From: Rhodoferax sp.
GTDB taxonomy: Bacteria > Pseudomonadota > Gammaproteobacteria > Burkholderiales > Burkholderiaceae_C
Reading direction: 5' to 3'
Length of the DNA stretch: 9,226 bases
Assembly: GCA_017880985.1 (NCBI GenBank)
Contig: JADGRK010000074.1
Coordinates: 1-9,226 of the forward strand
The translations under genes were made by a program, and so were the position numbers. Each line of letters opens with the position of its first letter. Positions within the stretch are counted from its first letter, which is position 1. The notes beneath the pieces were generated by a model, which searched no databases, was not told the DNA's origin, and saw only the letters and a program-made list of their open reading frames with translations. This document shows, piece by piece, positions 1-6,246 of this stretch.

Positions 1-497
1 AAGCGCGTCTGCTTGAAACGGCACCACGCGTCGCGCAAAAACCAGTTGAGTGCCTGCAAGCGGGTCCGTTCGACGAGCGCCAAGGGGCGTTGCTGCGGCA
101 GGCGCTGGAGAGGTCAAATTTACCTGCGGACGCGTGGGTTCTGGAGACCAAAATGACGCCGGCACGCTGGATTGTCTACCTGGGCAAATATGCCAACGCT
201 GAGGCATTGGCCAAGAAACGTGCCGAACTGACCTCATTGAAGCTAAAATTTCAGCCGCTGGGTAACCCAGCGCTGGAGCCCGGGCTGTCAGTGGGCGGGT
301 TTGAGACGCAGGCTGGCGCCAATGCCGCGCTTGAGACCTTGGTGCGACGCGGCGTGGGCACGGCGCGGGTGGTGCAGGAGCAAGCCGAAGTGCGCCGCGT
401 CTTGCTGCGCGTGCCCGCTGCCGATGACAGTTTAAGAAACCGTTTGAATGAGTTGAAACCGGCGTTGGCAGACCAGGCGTTAAGCCCCTGCCAATAA
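1..497 (+). CDS. SPOR-domain protein, 3' part (5' end outside window)
   Basis: The reading frame is open from the first bases of the window (full codons from position 3) to the TAA at 495-497, so 164 residues of the C-terminal part are visible and the true start lies upstream. A TTG at 90 could be taken as a start, but the frame continues upstream of it in a family-typical way (VECLQAGPFDERQGALLRQAL), so I treat the gene as truncated by the window edge. The pattern CLQAGPF, then a long helix-like stretch, then WIVYLGKYANAEALAKKRAEL resembles SPOR (sporulation-related repeat) folds, which bind denuded glycan strands of septal peptidoglycan in the periplasm. The C-terminal tail (VRRGVGTARVVQEQ...VLLRVPAAD) would complete the fold. 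No transmembrane segment is visible, but it would be in the missing N-terminal part. It converges on the histidine kinase gene with only 15 bp between stop codons. The function beyond SPOR binding is unknown. Confidence 0.8.
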   Translation, partial: ARLLETAPRVAQKPVECLQAGPFDERQGALLRQALERSNLPADAWVLETKMTPARWIVYLGKYANAEALAKKRAELTSLKLKFQPLGNPALEPGLSVGGFETQAGANAALETLVRRGVGTARVVQEQAEVRRVLLRVPAADDSLRNRLNELKPALADQALSPCQ

Positions 498-502
498 GCT
501 CG

Positions 503-523
503 CGCTGGCGCCTCAGGCCAGCG
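503..523. terminator. hairpin between convergent genes, possible bidirectional terminator
   Basis: CGCTGGC (503-509) and GCCAGCG (517-523) form a perfect 7-bp GC-rich stem with a 7-nt loop. It sits 6 bp after the stop of the SPOR gene and overlaps the last codons and stop of the opposing histidine kinase gene. There is no convincing T-tract on either strand, so if it terminates transcription it is not a canonical intrinsic terminator. The position between two convergent stops is the main argument. Confidence 0.4.
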
Positions 524-1970
524 TCATGGTCAAGCTGGATTCGGCAAAAAACCGTACGCTAAAGCGAGCCCCAGGCGGGCTCTGGCCGGGCTGGGTGTCC
601 GCCAGACTGACCGTGGCGTTATGTTGCTGGGCGATTTCCATCACGATCGGCAGCCCTAGCCCGGTGCCATCGGCCTCGGTTCCCAATGCGCGGTAAAAGG
701 GCTGAAAAATCAATTCCCGCTCGACCTCCGGCACGCCCGGTCCGGAGTCTTCCACCTGCAGCACCAGCGTCTTGCCAAAAGAGTCAATCAGCACGCGCGC
801 CGTGATCACGCCAGGTTGATCCAGGCTCGAGGGCGTGTAATTGATGGCGTTATCCACCAGGTTTCGAATCAACTCCTTGAGCAGGGTCGGATTACCCGCC
901 AGCTGACCGCCTTGCGCGCCCGGCTGGGTGCCTTCATAACCCAGGTCGATATGGTTTTCGATCGCCCGTGGCACACAATCGCGTACCACGGCCATGGTCA
1001 GTTCTGCCAAGTCGCAGCTATGGCGCGGCATCGTGGCGCTACTGCTTTCGGCCCGAGCCAGCGCCAGCAACTGATTCACGCTATGAGTGGCACGAACGCT
1101 GGCGCGGCCAATTTGGCGCAGCGATTGTTTCAGTTCCTCGGCACTGGCGCCCTCGCGCTGCGCCAGGTCGGCTTGCATGCGCAAACCGGCCAATGGAGTT
1201 TTGAGTTGATGCGCTGCATCGGCCAAAAAACGTTTTTGAGTGGCGATGGATTCTTTCAACCGCATCAAGAGATCATTGACCGAATACACCAGGGGTGCCA
1301 CTTCAAGCGGGACGACTCGCGCATCAATCGGGCTCATGTCATCGGGTTTTCGGGCCCGTATGTGCTCTTCGAGTTGGTTCAGGGGTTTAATGGCTTGCAC
1401 CAGGGCCAGCCATACCAGCAACACCGCCATCGGCAGGATCACAAACTGAGGCAGCATGACACCTTTGACAATCTCGGTGGCCAGCATCGATCGTTTTTCT
1501 ATGGTTTCAGCCACTTGCACCAGCGCGGGCCTGGCACCGGGTAGTTCCAGCTTGACCCAGGTGTAGGCAATCCGGACGCCAATGTCGTGAACTTCACCGT
1601 CGCGCAGACGAACCTCGCCGACAAGGACTTTTTCGCCTGCCGGCGGCAACGGCAGATCGGGCTCGCCACTGAGGTGCTCCCCGCGCGCACCCAGCACCTG
1701 GTAATAAACCGTGTCGGCGTCATCGGCACGCAAAATTTCCCGGGCCGACTGGGGCAGGTTGAACTGCACCCGGTTACGGCTCACCGTGATCAACTGCGCC
1801 AGCGCCGCGACGTTGTAGCCCAGCGCCCTGTCATAGGGCTTGGCGGCAATATCCTGCGCAATTAACCAGGTTAGCACCAGACTGAGGGGCCACAACAGCA
1901 GTAGCGGCGTCAGCATCCAGTCCAGTATTTCACCAAACAGGGAGCGCTGTTCGCGGTGGAAGATATTCAC
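513..1970 (-). CDS. TctE-like sensor histidine kinase
   Basis: Inner-membrane histidine kinase of 485 residues that would autophosphorylate on a conserved His and pass the phosphate to the response regulator encoded just upstream. TM1 lies at about residues 18-39 (MLTPLLLLWPLSLVLTWLIA), followed by a periplasmic sensor region of about 130 residues (TctE-type two-component sensor N-terminal domain) and TM2 at about 171-194. A HAMP-like linker follows, then the H box AAHQLKTPL with His254, the N box NLVDNAINY (370-378), the G1 box EDSGPG (407-412) and the G2 box GTGLGL (435-440). All catalytic boxes look intact. The start is GTG at 1970; an in-frame TGA lies 6 codons upstream, so a longer protein is excluded. 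The Shine-Dalgarno signal is poor. The N-terminal REQRSLFGEILDWML is typical of TctE homologues. TctE of Salmonella senses tricarboxylates, but no tctABC transport genes are in the window, so the ligand here is unknown. Confidence 0.93.
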   Translation of the reverse strand: MNIFHREQRSLFGEILDWMLTPLLLLWPLSLVLTWLIAQDIAAKPYDRALGYNVAALAQLITVSRNRVQFNLPQSAREILRADDADTVYYQVLGARGEHLSGEPDLPLPPAGEKVLVGEVRLRDGEVHDIGVRIAYTWVKLELPGARPALVQVAETIEKRSMLATEIVKGVMLPQFVILPMAVLLVWLALVQAIKPLNQLEEHIRARKPDDMSPIDARVVPLEVAPLVYSVNDLLMRLKESIATQKRFLADAAHQLKTPLAGLRMQADLAQREGASAEELKQSLRQIGRASVRATHSVNQLLALARAESSSATMPRHSCDLAELTMAVVRDCVPRAIENHIDLGYEGTQPGAQGGQLAGNPTLLKELIRNLVDNAINYTPSSLDQPGVITARVLIDSFGKTLVLQVEDSGPGVPEVERELIFQPFYRALGTEADGTGLGLPIVMEIAQQHNATVSLADTQPGQSPPGARFSVRFFAESSLTMTLA

Positions 1971-2061
1971 GGCGTGGTGGTCATATCAGCGGCTGCGCAG
2001 CACGAGCGGAATCGGCTCGCGCCGGCCCCCGGGGCAGTGGCAAGCGTGGGGGCATATAGGC

Positions 2062-2736
2062 TTAATTGGGTATTTTTTCCAGGCAGTAGCCCAGACCACG
2101 CACGGTGGCGATTCGGATCGGTCCCTTCTCTATCTTTTTGCGCAAGCGGTGGATATAGACCTCAATCGCATTGTTGCTCACCTCTTCGCCCCACTCGCAA
2201 AGGCGCTCCACCAGCTGGTCTTTGCTGACCAGGCGTCCGGAGCGCTGCAGCAGCACTTCAAGCAAACCGAGTTCGCGCGCTGACAGCTCCACCATCACGC
2301 CGTCAATGGTGGCGACGCGCCCTGACTGGTCATAAATCAGTGGCCCATGCTTGATGGTGCTGCTGGCTGAACCCATGCCGCGCCGACTCAAGGCGCGCAC
2401 ACGCGCTTCGAGTTCCTGCAAACTGAAAGGCTTGGCCATGTAATCGTCGGCACCGTAGTCCAGCCCTTTGACCCGTTCCTCCACGCCGTCGGCGGCCGTC
2501 AGGATTAACACCGGCAAGGTAGAGCCCCGGGCGCGCAATCGTTTCAGGACTTCGAGCCCATGCATCCTGGGCAATCCCAAGTCCAGAATCAATAGATCAA
2601 ATTCGGTATTGGTCATGAGGGCGGCATCGGCCTCGGTACCGTTCGCGACATGGTCCACGGCGGCGCCCGAACTGCGCAGGGTTCGCAGCAGGCCATCGGC
2701 CATGACCTGGTCGTCTTCGGCAATCAGAATTCGCAT
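2062..2736 (-). CDS. TctD/OmpR-family response regulator
   Basis: A 224-residue two-component response regulator. The receiver domain (about 1-116) has the acidic pocket EDD at 7-9, phosphoacceptor Asp52 in LLILDLGLP, Thr80 and Lys102 in MAKPF, so phosphotransfer from the neighbouring kinase should be possible. The C-terminal OmpR/PhoB winged-helix domain (about 128-221) contains ELSARELGLLEVLL, the recognition region NNAIEVYIHRLRKKI and the terminal wing TVRGLGYCLE. The ATG at 2736 has a strong AAGGAG (complement of 2743-2748) at 6-nt spacing. The kinase gene follows on the same strand after 91 bp, a wide gap for such a pair. The tandem repeat at 2782-2803 upstream is a plausible autoregulatory site. 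Target genes cannot be read from the window. Confidence 0.94.
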   Translation of the reverse strand: MRILIAEDDQVMADGLLRTLRSSGAAVDHVANGTEADAALMTNTEFDLLILDLGLPRMHGLEVLKRLRARGSTLPVLILTAADGVEERVKGLDYGADDYMAKPFSLQELEARVRALSRRGMGSASSTIKHGPLIYDQSGRVATIDGVMVELSARELGLLEVLLQRSGRLVSKDQLVERLCEWGEEVSNNAIEVYIHRLRKKIEKGPIRIATVRGLGYCLEKIPN

Positions 2737-2781
2737 GTCTGTCTCCTTCTTATGGGTGCTGGCCTGACGCTGGCATTTATT

Positions 2782-2803
2782 TTGTCAGACTATTGTCAGG
2801 CTA
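2782..2803 (-). promoter_or_regulatory. tandem 11-bp direct repeat, candidate response-regulator box
   Basis: On the + strand TTGTCAGACTA (2782-2792) is followed immediately by TTGTCAGGCTA (2793-2803): 10 of 11 positions agree and the period is one helical turn. A weaker third unit, TTCTAGGCATC, follows at 2804-2814. OmpR/PhoB-family regulators usually bind as head-to-tail dimers to direct repeats with 10-11 bp spacing. The site lies 46-67 bp upstream of the response-regulator start codon, the position expected for autoregulation. Binding itself is an inference. Confidence 0.55.
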
Positions 2804-2836
2804 TTCTAGGCATCCGACTGAAAACAGCCCTTTTTT

Positions 2837-2863
2837 GCCGCATCAAGGCCGGCCTCATGCGGC
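2837..2863. repeat. inverted repeat overlapping the marR-family stop codon
   Basis: GCCGCAT (2837-2843) pairs with ATGCGGC (2857-2863) around the central palindrome AGGCCGGCCT (2846-2855). The stop codon of the leftward MarR-type gene lies inside the structure. In the direction of that gene the stem is followed by AAAAAA instead of a T-run, so it does not fit a standard intrinsic terminator. A run of six T precedes it on the + strand. It might stabilise the mRNA 3' end or limit read-through into the response-regulator gene. Confidence 0.4.
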
Positions 2864-3343
2864 ATACGCTTCCAGTCCAAGGGCGATCACGGTCGCAACT
2901 TCGGTTCCGACTGCCGTGCAGAGCTCTGCTTCGGCTTGCGCCACGGCTTGTTGAAACGCTTGCAGCCAAATCAAGCCGACGGGTGTAAACACAATTCGCC
3001 TGGAGCGCGCATCACGCGGATCTGGCAACCGGGTCACCAAGCCCCAAGCCTCACATTCCCCGACCAGTTTGCCCATTGCCTGCTTGCTTATGTTGGCGCT
3101 CTGCGCCAGGTCAGTCAAACGTGAGCCATCGCGTGCCAGATGCCGCGTAATATGGGTGTGGGAGGCGCTCAAATGCCCGCGCGCGGCCAGATTGGACAAG
3201 GCCAATGGAACGTCTTCATTTTGAGCCATCAGCGACAGTACACGCGCGTCAAACTTTTGCAGGGCCAGATTCAGCCAGTGCCCCAAATGCGATTGCCGCC
3301 AACGATCACTTTGCATGTGTTCAGTTTCAAGTGCTTTGACCAT
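2855..3343 (-). CDS. MarR-family winged-helix transcriptional regulator
   Basis: A 162-residue protein with MarR-family layout: N-terminal dimerisation helices (about 15-50), a winged helix-turn-helix (about 75-125) with SRLTDLAQSANISKQAMGKLV as helix-turn-helix, and a wing GLVTRLPDPRDARSRRIVFTPVG whose DPRDARSR segment is a hallmark of the family. A C-terminal helix closes the dimer interface. Such proteins are usually repressors released by small ligands, but the ligand and targets cannot be named here. The ATG at 3343 has no clear Shine-Dalgarno sequence; a second in-frame ATG at 3316 (Met10) would still leave all recognised domains intact. It is divergent from recA and shares a 164-bp AT-rich control region with it. 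It lies 118 bp upstream of the two-component pair on the same strand, so co-transcription is possible but not shown. Confidence 0.88.
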   Translation of the reverse strand: MVKALETEHMQSDRWRQSHLGHWLNLALQKFDARVLSLMAQNEDVPLALSNLAARGHLSASHTHITRHLARDGSRLTDLAQSANISKQAMGKLVGECEAWGLVTRLPDPRDARSRRIVFTPVGLIWLQAFQQAVAQAEAELCTAVGTEVATVIALGLEAYAA

Positions 3344-3348
3344 AGTGA

Positions 3349-3382
3349 AAATAGTAAGCTAAATTGACTAAAAAAACTATTT
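3349..3382. promoter_or_regulatory. inverted repeat in the marR-recA control region, possible MarR operator
   Basis: AAATAGT (3349-3355) and ACTATTT (3376-3382) form a 7-bp inverted repeat with a 20-bp spacer, directly upstream of the MarR-type start codon. A second copy of the ATAGT core lies at 3342-3346. The near-palindrome TAAAC-TACT-GTTTA at 3404-3417 lies further upstream. MarR proteins commonly bind palindromes in the divergent region next to their own gene. The region is AT-rich, so short inverted repeats can arise by chance. Confidence 0.3.
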
Positions 3383-3395
3383 ACAGATTTATATA
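3364..3395 (+). promoter_or_regulatory. candidate sigma70-type promoter for recA
   Basis: A good -35-like TTGACT at 3364-3369 is followed by TTTATATA at 3388-3395, giving -10 candidates with 18-20 bp spacing, which is longer than optimal. The predicted start of transcription would lie just upstream of, or in, the LexA-box-like site at 3411. A TTGACC on the opposite strand (3396-3401) may be the -35 element of a leftward promoter for the MarR-type gene; no good -10 accompanies it. Inferred from sequence similarity only. Confidence 0.35.
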
Positions 3396-3410
3396 GGTCA
3401 AGATAAACTA

Positions 3411-3426
3411 CTGTTTAAGCATCCAG
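3411..3426. promoter_or_regulatory. LexA (SOS) box-like site upstream of recA
   Basis: CTGTTTAAGCATCCAG matches the LexA core CTG-N10-CAG and agrees with CTGT-N8-ACAG at seven of eight fixed positions. It is 82 bp upstream of the recA start codon. recA is a classic SOS gene, so a LexA site is expected here, and this is the best match I see in the intergenic region. It lies downstream of the best -35/-10 candidate, where bound LexA could still block transcription. Confidence 0.55.
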
Positions 3427-3507
3427 CCTGTTATTAAAGTCAGATGATGCAGTCAACCTGACCCAGATCCACCCTAACTTAACCAGTTGAAACTTAAGGA
3501 GAATTTC

Positions 3508-4605
3508 ATGGACGCAACCGTAGTCACCGCCGCCGTCAAGGCACCCACCCCCGTCAATGCCGAAAAAGCCAAAGCCCTGCAAGTAGCGCTGGCCCAAATC
3601 GAAAAACAGTTTGGCAAAGGCACCATCATGCGCCTCGGTGAAGGCGAGGTGATTGAAGACATTCAAGTGGTGTCCACCGGTTCGCTCGGGTTGGACATTG
3701 CTTTGGGCGTTGGCGGACTGCCACGCGGCCGGGTGGTCGAGATTTATGGCCCCGAGTCCTCCGGCAAGACCACGCTAACCCTGCAGGTGATTGCCGAGAT
3801 GCAAAAAACCGGCGGCCAGTGCGCGTTTGTAGATGCCGAGCACGCGCTTGATATCCAGTACGCACAAAACCTCGGCGTCAACCTGCAAGACCTGCTGATC
3901 AGCCAGCCCGACACCGGCGAGCAAGCGCTGGAAATTGTCGATAGCCTGGTGCGCTCGGGCGCAGTCGATCTGATCGTGATCGATTCGGTGGCGGCCCTGA
4001 CGCCAAAGGCCGAACTGGAAGGTGAAATGGGCGACTCGCTGCCGGGCTTGCAGGCCAGGTTGATGAGCCAGGCGCTGCGCAAGCTCACCGCCCACATCAA
4101 GAAAACCAATTGCATGGTCATCTTTATCAATCAGATTCGTATGAAGATTGGCGTCATGTTTGGTTCGCCCGAGACCACCACCGGCGGCAACGCGCTAAAG
4201 TTTTACGCCTCGGTGCGGCTCGATATCCGGCGCACCGGAACCATCAAAAAAGGCGATGTGGCGATTGGCAATGAAACCAAGGTCAAGGTTGTCAAAAACA
4301 AGGTAGCACCACCGTTCAAGACGGCTGAATTTGACATTTTGTTCGGCGAGGGCATCAGCCGCCAGGGCGAGATCATCGATATGGGCGTGAATGCCAATAT
4401 TCTCGACAAGTCAGGCGCCTGGTACGCCTACAACGGCGAAAAAATCGGCCAGGGTCGCGACAACGCGCGTGACTTCCTGCGCGAAAACCCGGCCTTGTCG
4501 AACGAGATCGAAAACAAGGTGCGCGCTTCGCTCGGCATCCCCTTGCTGGCAGGCACGGCCGAGACCGAAATCAAACTCAAACCTTCAAAGAAAATGGTCG
4601 ACTAG
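3508..4605 (+). CDS. recA: recombinase RecA
   Basis: RecA, the cytoplasmic ATP-dependent recombinase that forms filaments on single-stranded DNA, drives strand exchange and triggers LexA self-cleavage. The protein is 365 residues, slightly longer than the E. coli protein (353) mainly through a longer N-terminus. Visible features are the Walker A motif GPESSGKT (81-88), the catalytic Glu111 in VDAEHALD (E. coli Glu96 equivalent), Walker B LIVID (155-159), the L1 region near GEMGDSLPG (172-180), and the DNA-binding L2 loop after NQIRMKIG (208-215), with the highly conserved SPETTTGGNALKFYASVR. The start chosen is ATG 3508, with AAGGAG at 3496-3501 six bases upstream. A TTG at 3487 could extend the frame by seven residues, but its extension runs through the Shine-Dalgarno and is not family-like. 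It is followed by recX after 75 bp. The LexA-box-like site upstream fits SOS control. Confidence 0.98.
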   Translation: MDATVVTAAVKAPTPVNAEKAKALQVALAQIEKQFGKGTIMRLGEGEVIEDIQVVSTGSLGLDIALGVGGLPRGRVVEIYGPESSGKTTLTLQVIAEMQKTGGQCAFVDAEHALDIQYAQNLGVNLQDLLISQPDTGEQALEIVDSLVRSGAVDLIVIDSVAALTPKAELEGEMGDSLPGLQARLMSQALRKLTAHIKKTNCMVIFINQIRMKIGVMFGSPETTTGGNALKFYASVRLDIRRTGTIKKGDVAIGNETKVKVVKNKVAPPFKTAEFDILFGEGISRQGEIIDMGVNANILDKSGAWYAYNGEKIGQGRDNARDFLRENPALSNEIENKVRASLGIPLLAGTAETEIKLKPSKKMVD

Positions 4606-4607
4606 CC

Positions 4608-4645
4608 CTTGTGCAGCCTTCACAAGCAGCTATTAATAATATAGC
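4608..4645 (+). terminator. two small hairpins in the recA-recX spacer, possible attenuator
   Basis: Just after the recA stop, CTTGTG (4608-4613) pairs with CACAAG (4621-4626) over a 7-nt loop, and GCTAT (4629-4633) pairs with ATAGC (4641-4645). In E. coli a hairpin between recA and recX lowers recX expression by partial termination. The location here suggests the same role. Stems are short and no U-tract follows, so strength is doubtful. The GCTAT...ATAGC part also resembles, from memory, a short intergenic motif common in Comamonadaceae. Confidence 0.35.
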
Positions 4646-4680
4646 AACATAGCGTCTGCGACGATCAATATCATTTCTTG

Positions 4681-5157
4681 ATGGAACACAGGGTGTCATT
4701 CACAGAGCCGTCCCTCAAGGGCCGCGCCCTGCGGCTGCTTGGCCGTCGCGAGCATTCGCGCGCTGAACTTGAGCAGAAGCTCAAGCGCTTTGAGGAACAG
4801 CCGGGCGCGCTGGAGCGCACGCTCGATGAGCTGCAAGCCAAAGGCTTTATCGACGAGCAGCGCGTGATCGAATCGGTGCTGCACCGGCGCGCCGCCAAAC
4901 TGGGCTTGGCGCGCATCAAACAGGAGCTGCAAGCCAAAGGCCTGGATCCACGGGCCGTCACCGAGGCCCTGGCGGGCTTGCAGACCAGCGAGCGCGCGCG
5001 GGCGCTGGAGGTCTGGCGAAAAAAATTTGGTGAACCAGCCGCGACCCCGCAGGACGCCGCTAAACAAATGCGGTTTCTGGCCTCACGCGGGTTTGGCGGC
5101 GACGTTATCCGGCGGGTGGTAATGGGCGCTTTTGGGGATGGGGGCAGCGACTCTTGA
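4681..5157 (+). CDS. recX: recombination regulator RecX
   Basis: RecX, a small helical protein that binds RecA filaments and inhibits their extension and ATPase activity. It is 158 residues, close to the usual 150-170. The pattern is typical: LKGRALRLLGRREHSRAELEQKL in the first three-helix repeat, LDELQAKGFIDEQRVIESVLHRRAAKLGLARIKQELQAKGL in the second, and QMRFLASRGFGGDVIRRVV in the third. Identity is supported by its position directly after recA. The start chosen is ATG 4681; the preceding TTG at 4678 is less likely. There is no recognisable Shine-Dalgarno, which would fit low expression. A GTG at 4693 is an alternative that removes four residues. It converges on argC with 112 bp between stop codons. 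Confidence 0.93.
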   Translation: MEHRVSFTEPSLKGRALRLLGRREHSRAELEQKLKRFEEQPGALERTLDELQAKGFIDEQRVIESVLHRRAAKLGLARIKQELQAKGLDPRAVTEALAGLQTSERARALEVWRKKFGEPAATPQDAAKQMRFLASRGFGGDVIRRVVMGAFGDGGSDS

Positions 5158-5178
5158 GGCTGTGATTACGGAGTCCCA

Positions 5179-5264
5179 AGCCTGTCGTCGCGAAATGCCC
5201 TGGTCGTCATTGCGGACTCGATCCGCAATCCATGGATCCCGGGTCAAGCCCGGGATGACAGGCT
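5179..5264. repeat. compound palindromic repeat between recX and argC
   Basis: An 86-bp block fills most of the convergent gap. Outer arms AGCCTGTC (5179-5186) and GACAGGCT (5257-5264) are perfectly complementary. Inside are two strong hairpins: ATTGCGGA (5209-5216)/TCCGCAAT (5222-5229), and ATCCCGGG (5236-5243)/CCCGGGAT (5249-5256) with loop TCAAG. Between them is the palindrome ATCCATGGAT (5228-5237). GTCAT (5206-5210) and ATGAC (5255-5259) offer a further alternative pairing. The motif family with GTCATTGCGG...ATCCCGGGTCAAGCCCGGGATGAC is one I recognise as a dispersed intergenic palindrome found in many proteobacterial genomes, but I cannot count copies here. It may also act as a two-way transcription stop, although it has no T-tracts. 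Confidence 0.75.
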
Positions 5265-5269
5265 CGCCC

Positions 5270-6205
5270 TCAAAGCCCCAGCATGAGTTTCAGGTTTTGC
5301 ACTGCGGCACCGCTTGCGCCTTTGCCCAGATTATCCAGCCGCGCCACCAGCACGGCGTGGTGAAAGTCATCATCTGGGCCCTGGTTGGCGAACACGCGCA
5401 GTTCCATCCTGTTGGTGTTAGCGAGCGCCAGCGGATCGAGTTTGTGATCGGGTGTGGCATCTTGCACGCTGACCCATTCACATCCCGCGTAGTGGTTGAC
5501 CAGCGCGTCGTGCAAATCTTGCGCGCCGGGACGACCCGGCAGCAGGTCCAGATGCAGCGGAACTTGCACCAGCATGCCCTGTCTGAAGTTGCCAACCGAG
5601 GGGATGAATAGGGGCCGACGCACCAGCCCCGTGTACTTCATGATCTCCGGGATGTGCTTGTGTTTCAAACCCAATCCGTAGAGCTCAAATGCCGGTGCCG
5701 CTCCTTTTTCATAAGCCTCGATCATCGAGCGGCCGCCACCCGAATAGCCGCTGATGGCAGGCAGGCAAACCGGAAAATCTCTCGGAATCAGCCCCGCATC
5801 CAGCAGCGGGCGAAGTAGGGCAATGGCGCCGGTGGCATAGCAGCCCGGATTGGCCACACGGCGCGCCTGGGCCACCGCTTCCTGCTGTCCCGGGACCAGT
5901 TCCGGAAAGCCAAAAACCCATCCTGGCGCGGTGCGGTGGGCCGTGGAGGCATCAATAATTCTGGGGCCCAAGTGGCCGCTGGCTCTGGCAGCATCTTCGA
6001 TCATGGCGACCGACTCAATGGCCGCTTCGTCATGCAGACAAAGAACCACCAACTCAGCCTGGGCCATCACCGCACGCTTGGCGTCAGCATCCTTGCGTAA
6101 CTCGGGCGCGATGCTGAGCAACTCAATGTCCGGCATGGCTTGCAGGCGCTCGCGGATTTGCAGGCCGGTAGTGCCGGCTTCCCCATCAATAAATATCTTG
6201 TGCAT
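5270..6205 (-). CDS. argC: N-acetyl-gamma-glutamyl-phosphate reductase, type 2 (short form)
   Basis: ArgC catalyses the NADPH-dependent reduction of N-acetyl-glutamyl-5-phosphate to the semialdehyde, the third step of arginine biosynthesis, in the cytoplasm. The protein is 311 residues, matching the short (type 2) ArgC subfamily; type 1 enzymes are about 340. It begins MHKIFIDGEAGTTGLQI, a dinucleotide-binding glycine motif (G8, G11, G14). The active-site Cys122 is in ANPGCYATG (118-126), the conserved GYSGGGRSMI is at 153-162, and KHKHIPEI (181-188) carries the likely catalytic His. The C-terminus has the ASGAAVQNLKLMLGL signature. The start chosen is ATG 6205; a GTG at 6238 would add eleven unconserved residues. 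The Shine-Dalgarno is weak. It is on the opposite strand to recX and sucC and has no arginine-pathway neighbour here. Confidence 0.94.
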   Translation of the reverse strand: MHKIFIDGEAGTTGLQIRERLQAMPDIELLSIAPELRKDADAKRAVMAQAELVVLCLHDEAAIESVAMIEDAARASGHLGPRIIDASTAHRTAPGWVFGFPELVPGQQEAVAQARRVANPGCYATGAIALLRPLLDAGLIPRDFPVCLPAISGYSGGGRSMIEAYEKGAAPAFELYGLGLKHKHIPEIMKYTGLVRRPLFIPSVGNFRQGMLVQVPLHLDLLPGRPGAQDLHDALVNHYAGCEWVSVQDATPDHKLDPLALANTNRMELRVFANQGPDDDFHHAVLVARLDNLGKGASGAAVQNLKLMLGL

Positions 6206-6246
6206 GGTCGAGATCCGTTCTGGCGCTAAAAGCGTCACCTGTCAGT

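Noticed and set aside
816..1544. 242-residue open frame on the + strand
   Set aside because: It is fully antisense to the histidine kinase gene, whose domains are complete and recognisable. The antisense product is His/Gln-rich with no family pattern, as expected for a shadow frame in GC-rich DNA.
1840..2283. 147-residue open frame on the + strand spanning the kinase-regulator junction
   Set aside because: It is antisense to two well-supported genes, has no ribosome binding site I can see and no recognisable domain.
3487..3507. TTG start giving RecA seven extra residues
   Set aside because: The extension covers the AAGGAG Shine-Dalgarno that serves ATG 3508, and the added residues are not RecA-like.
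6206..6238. GTG start extending ArgC by eleven residues
   Set aside because: ArgC proteins begin at the MHKIFIDGEAG-type sequence; the extension is unconserved in style and has no better ribosome site.
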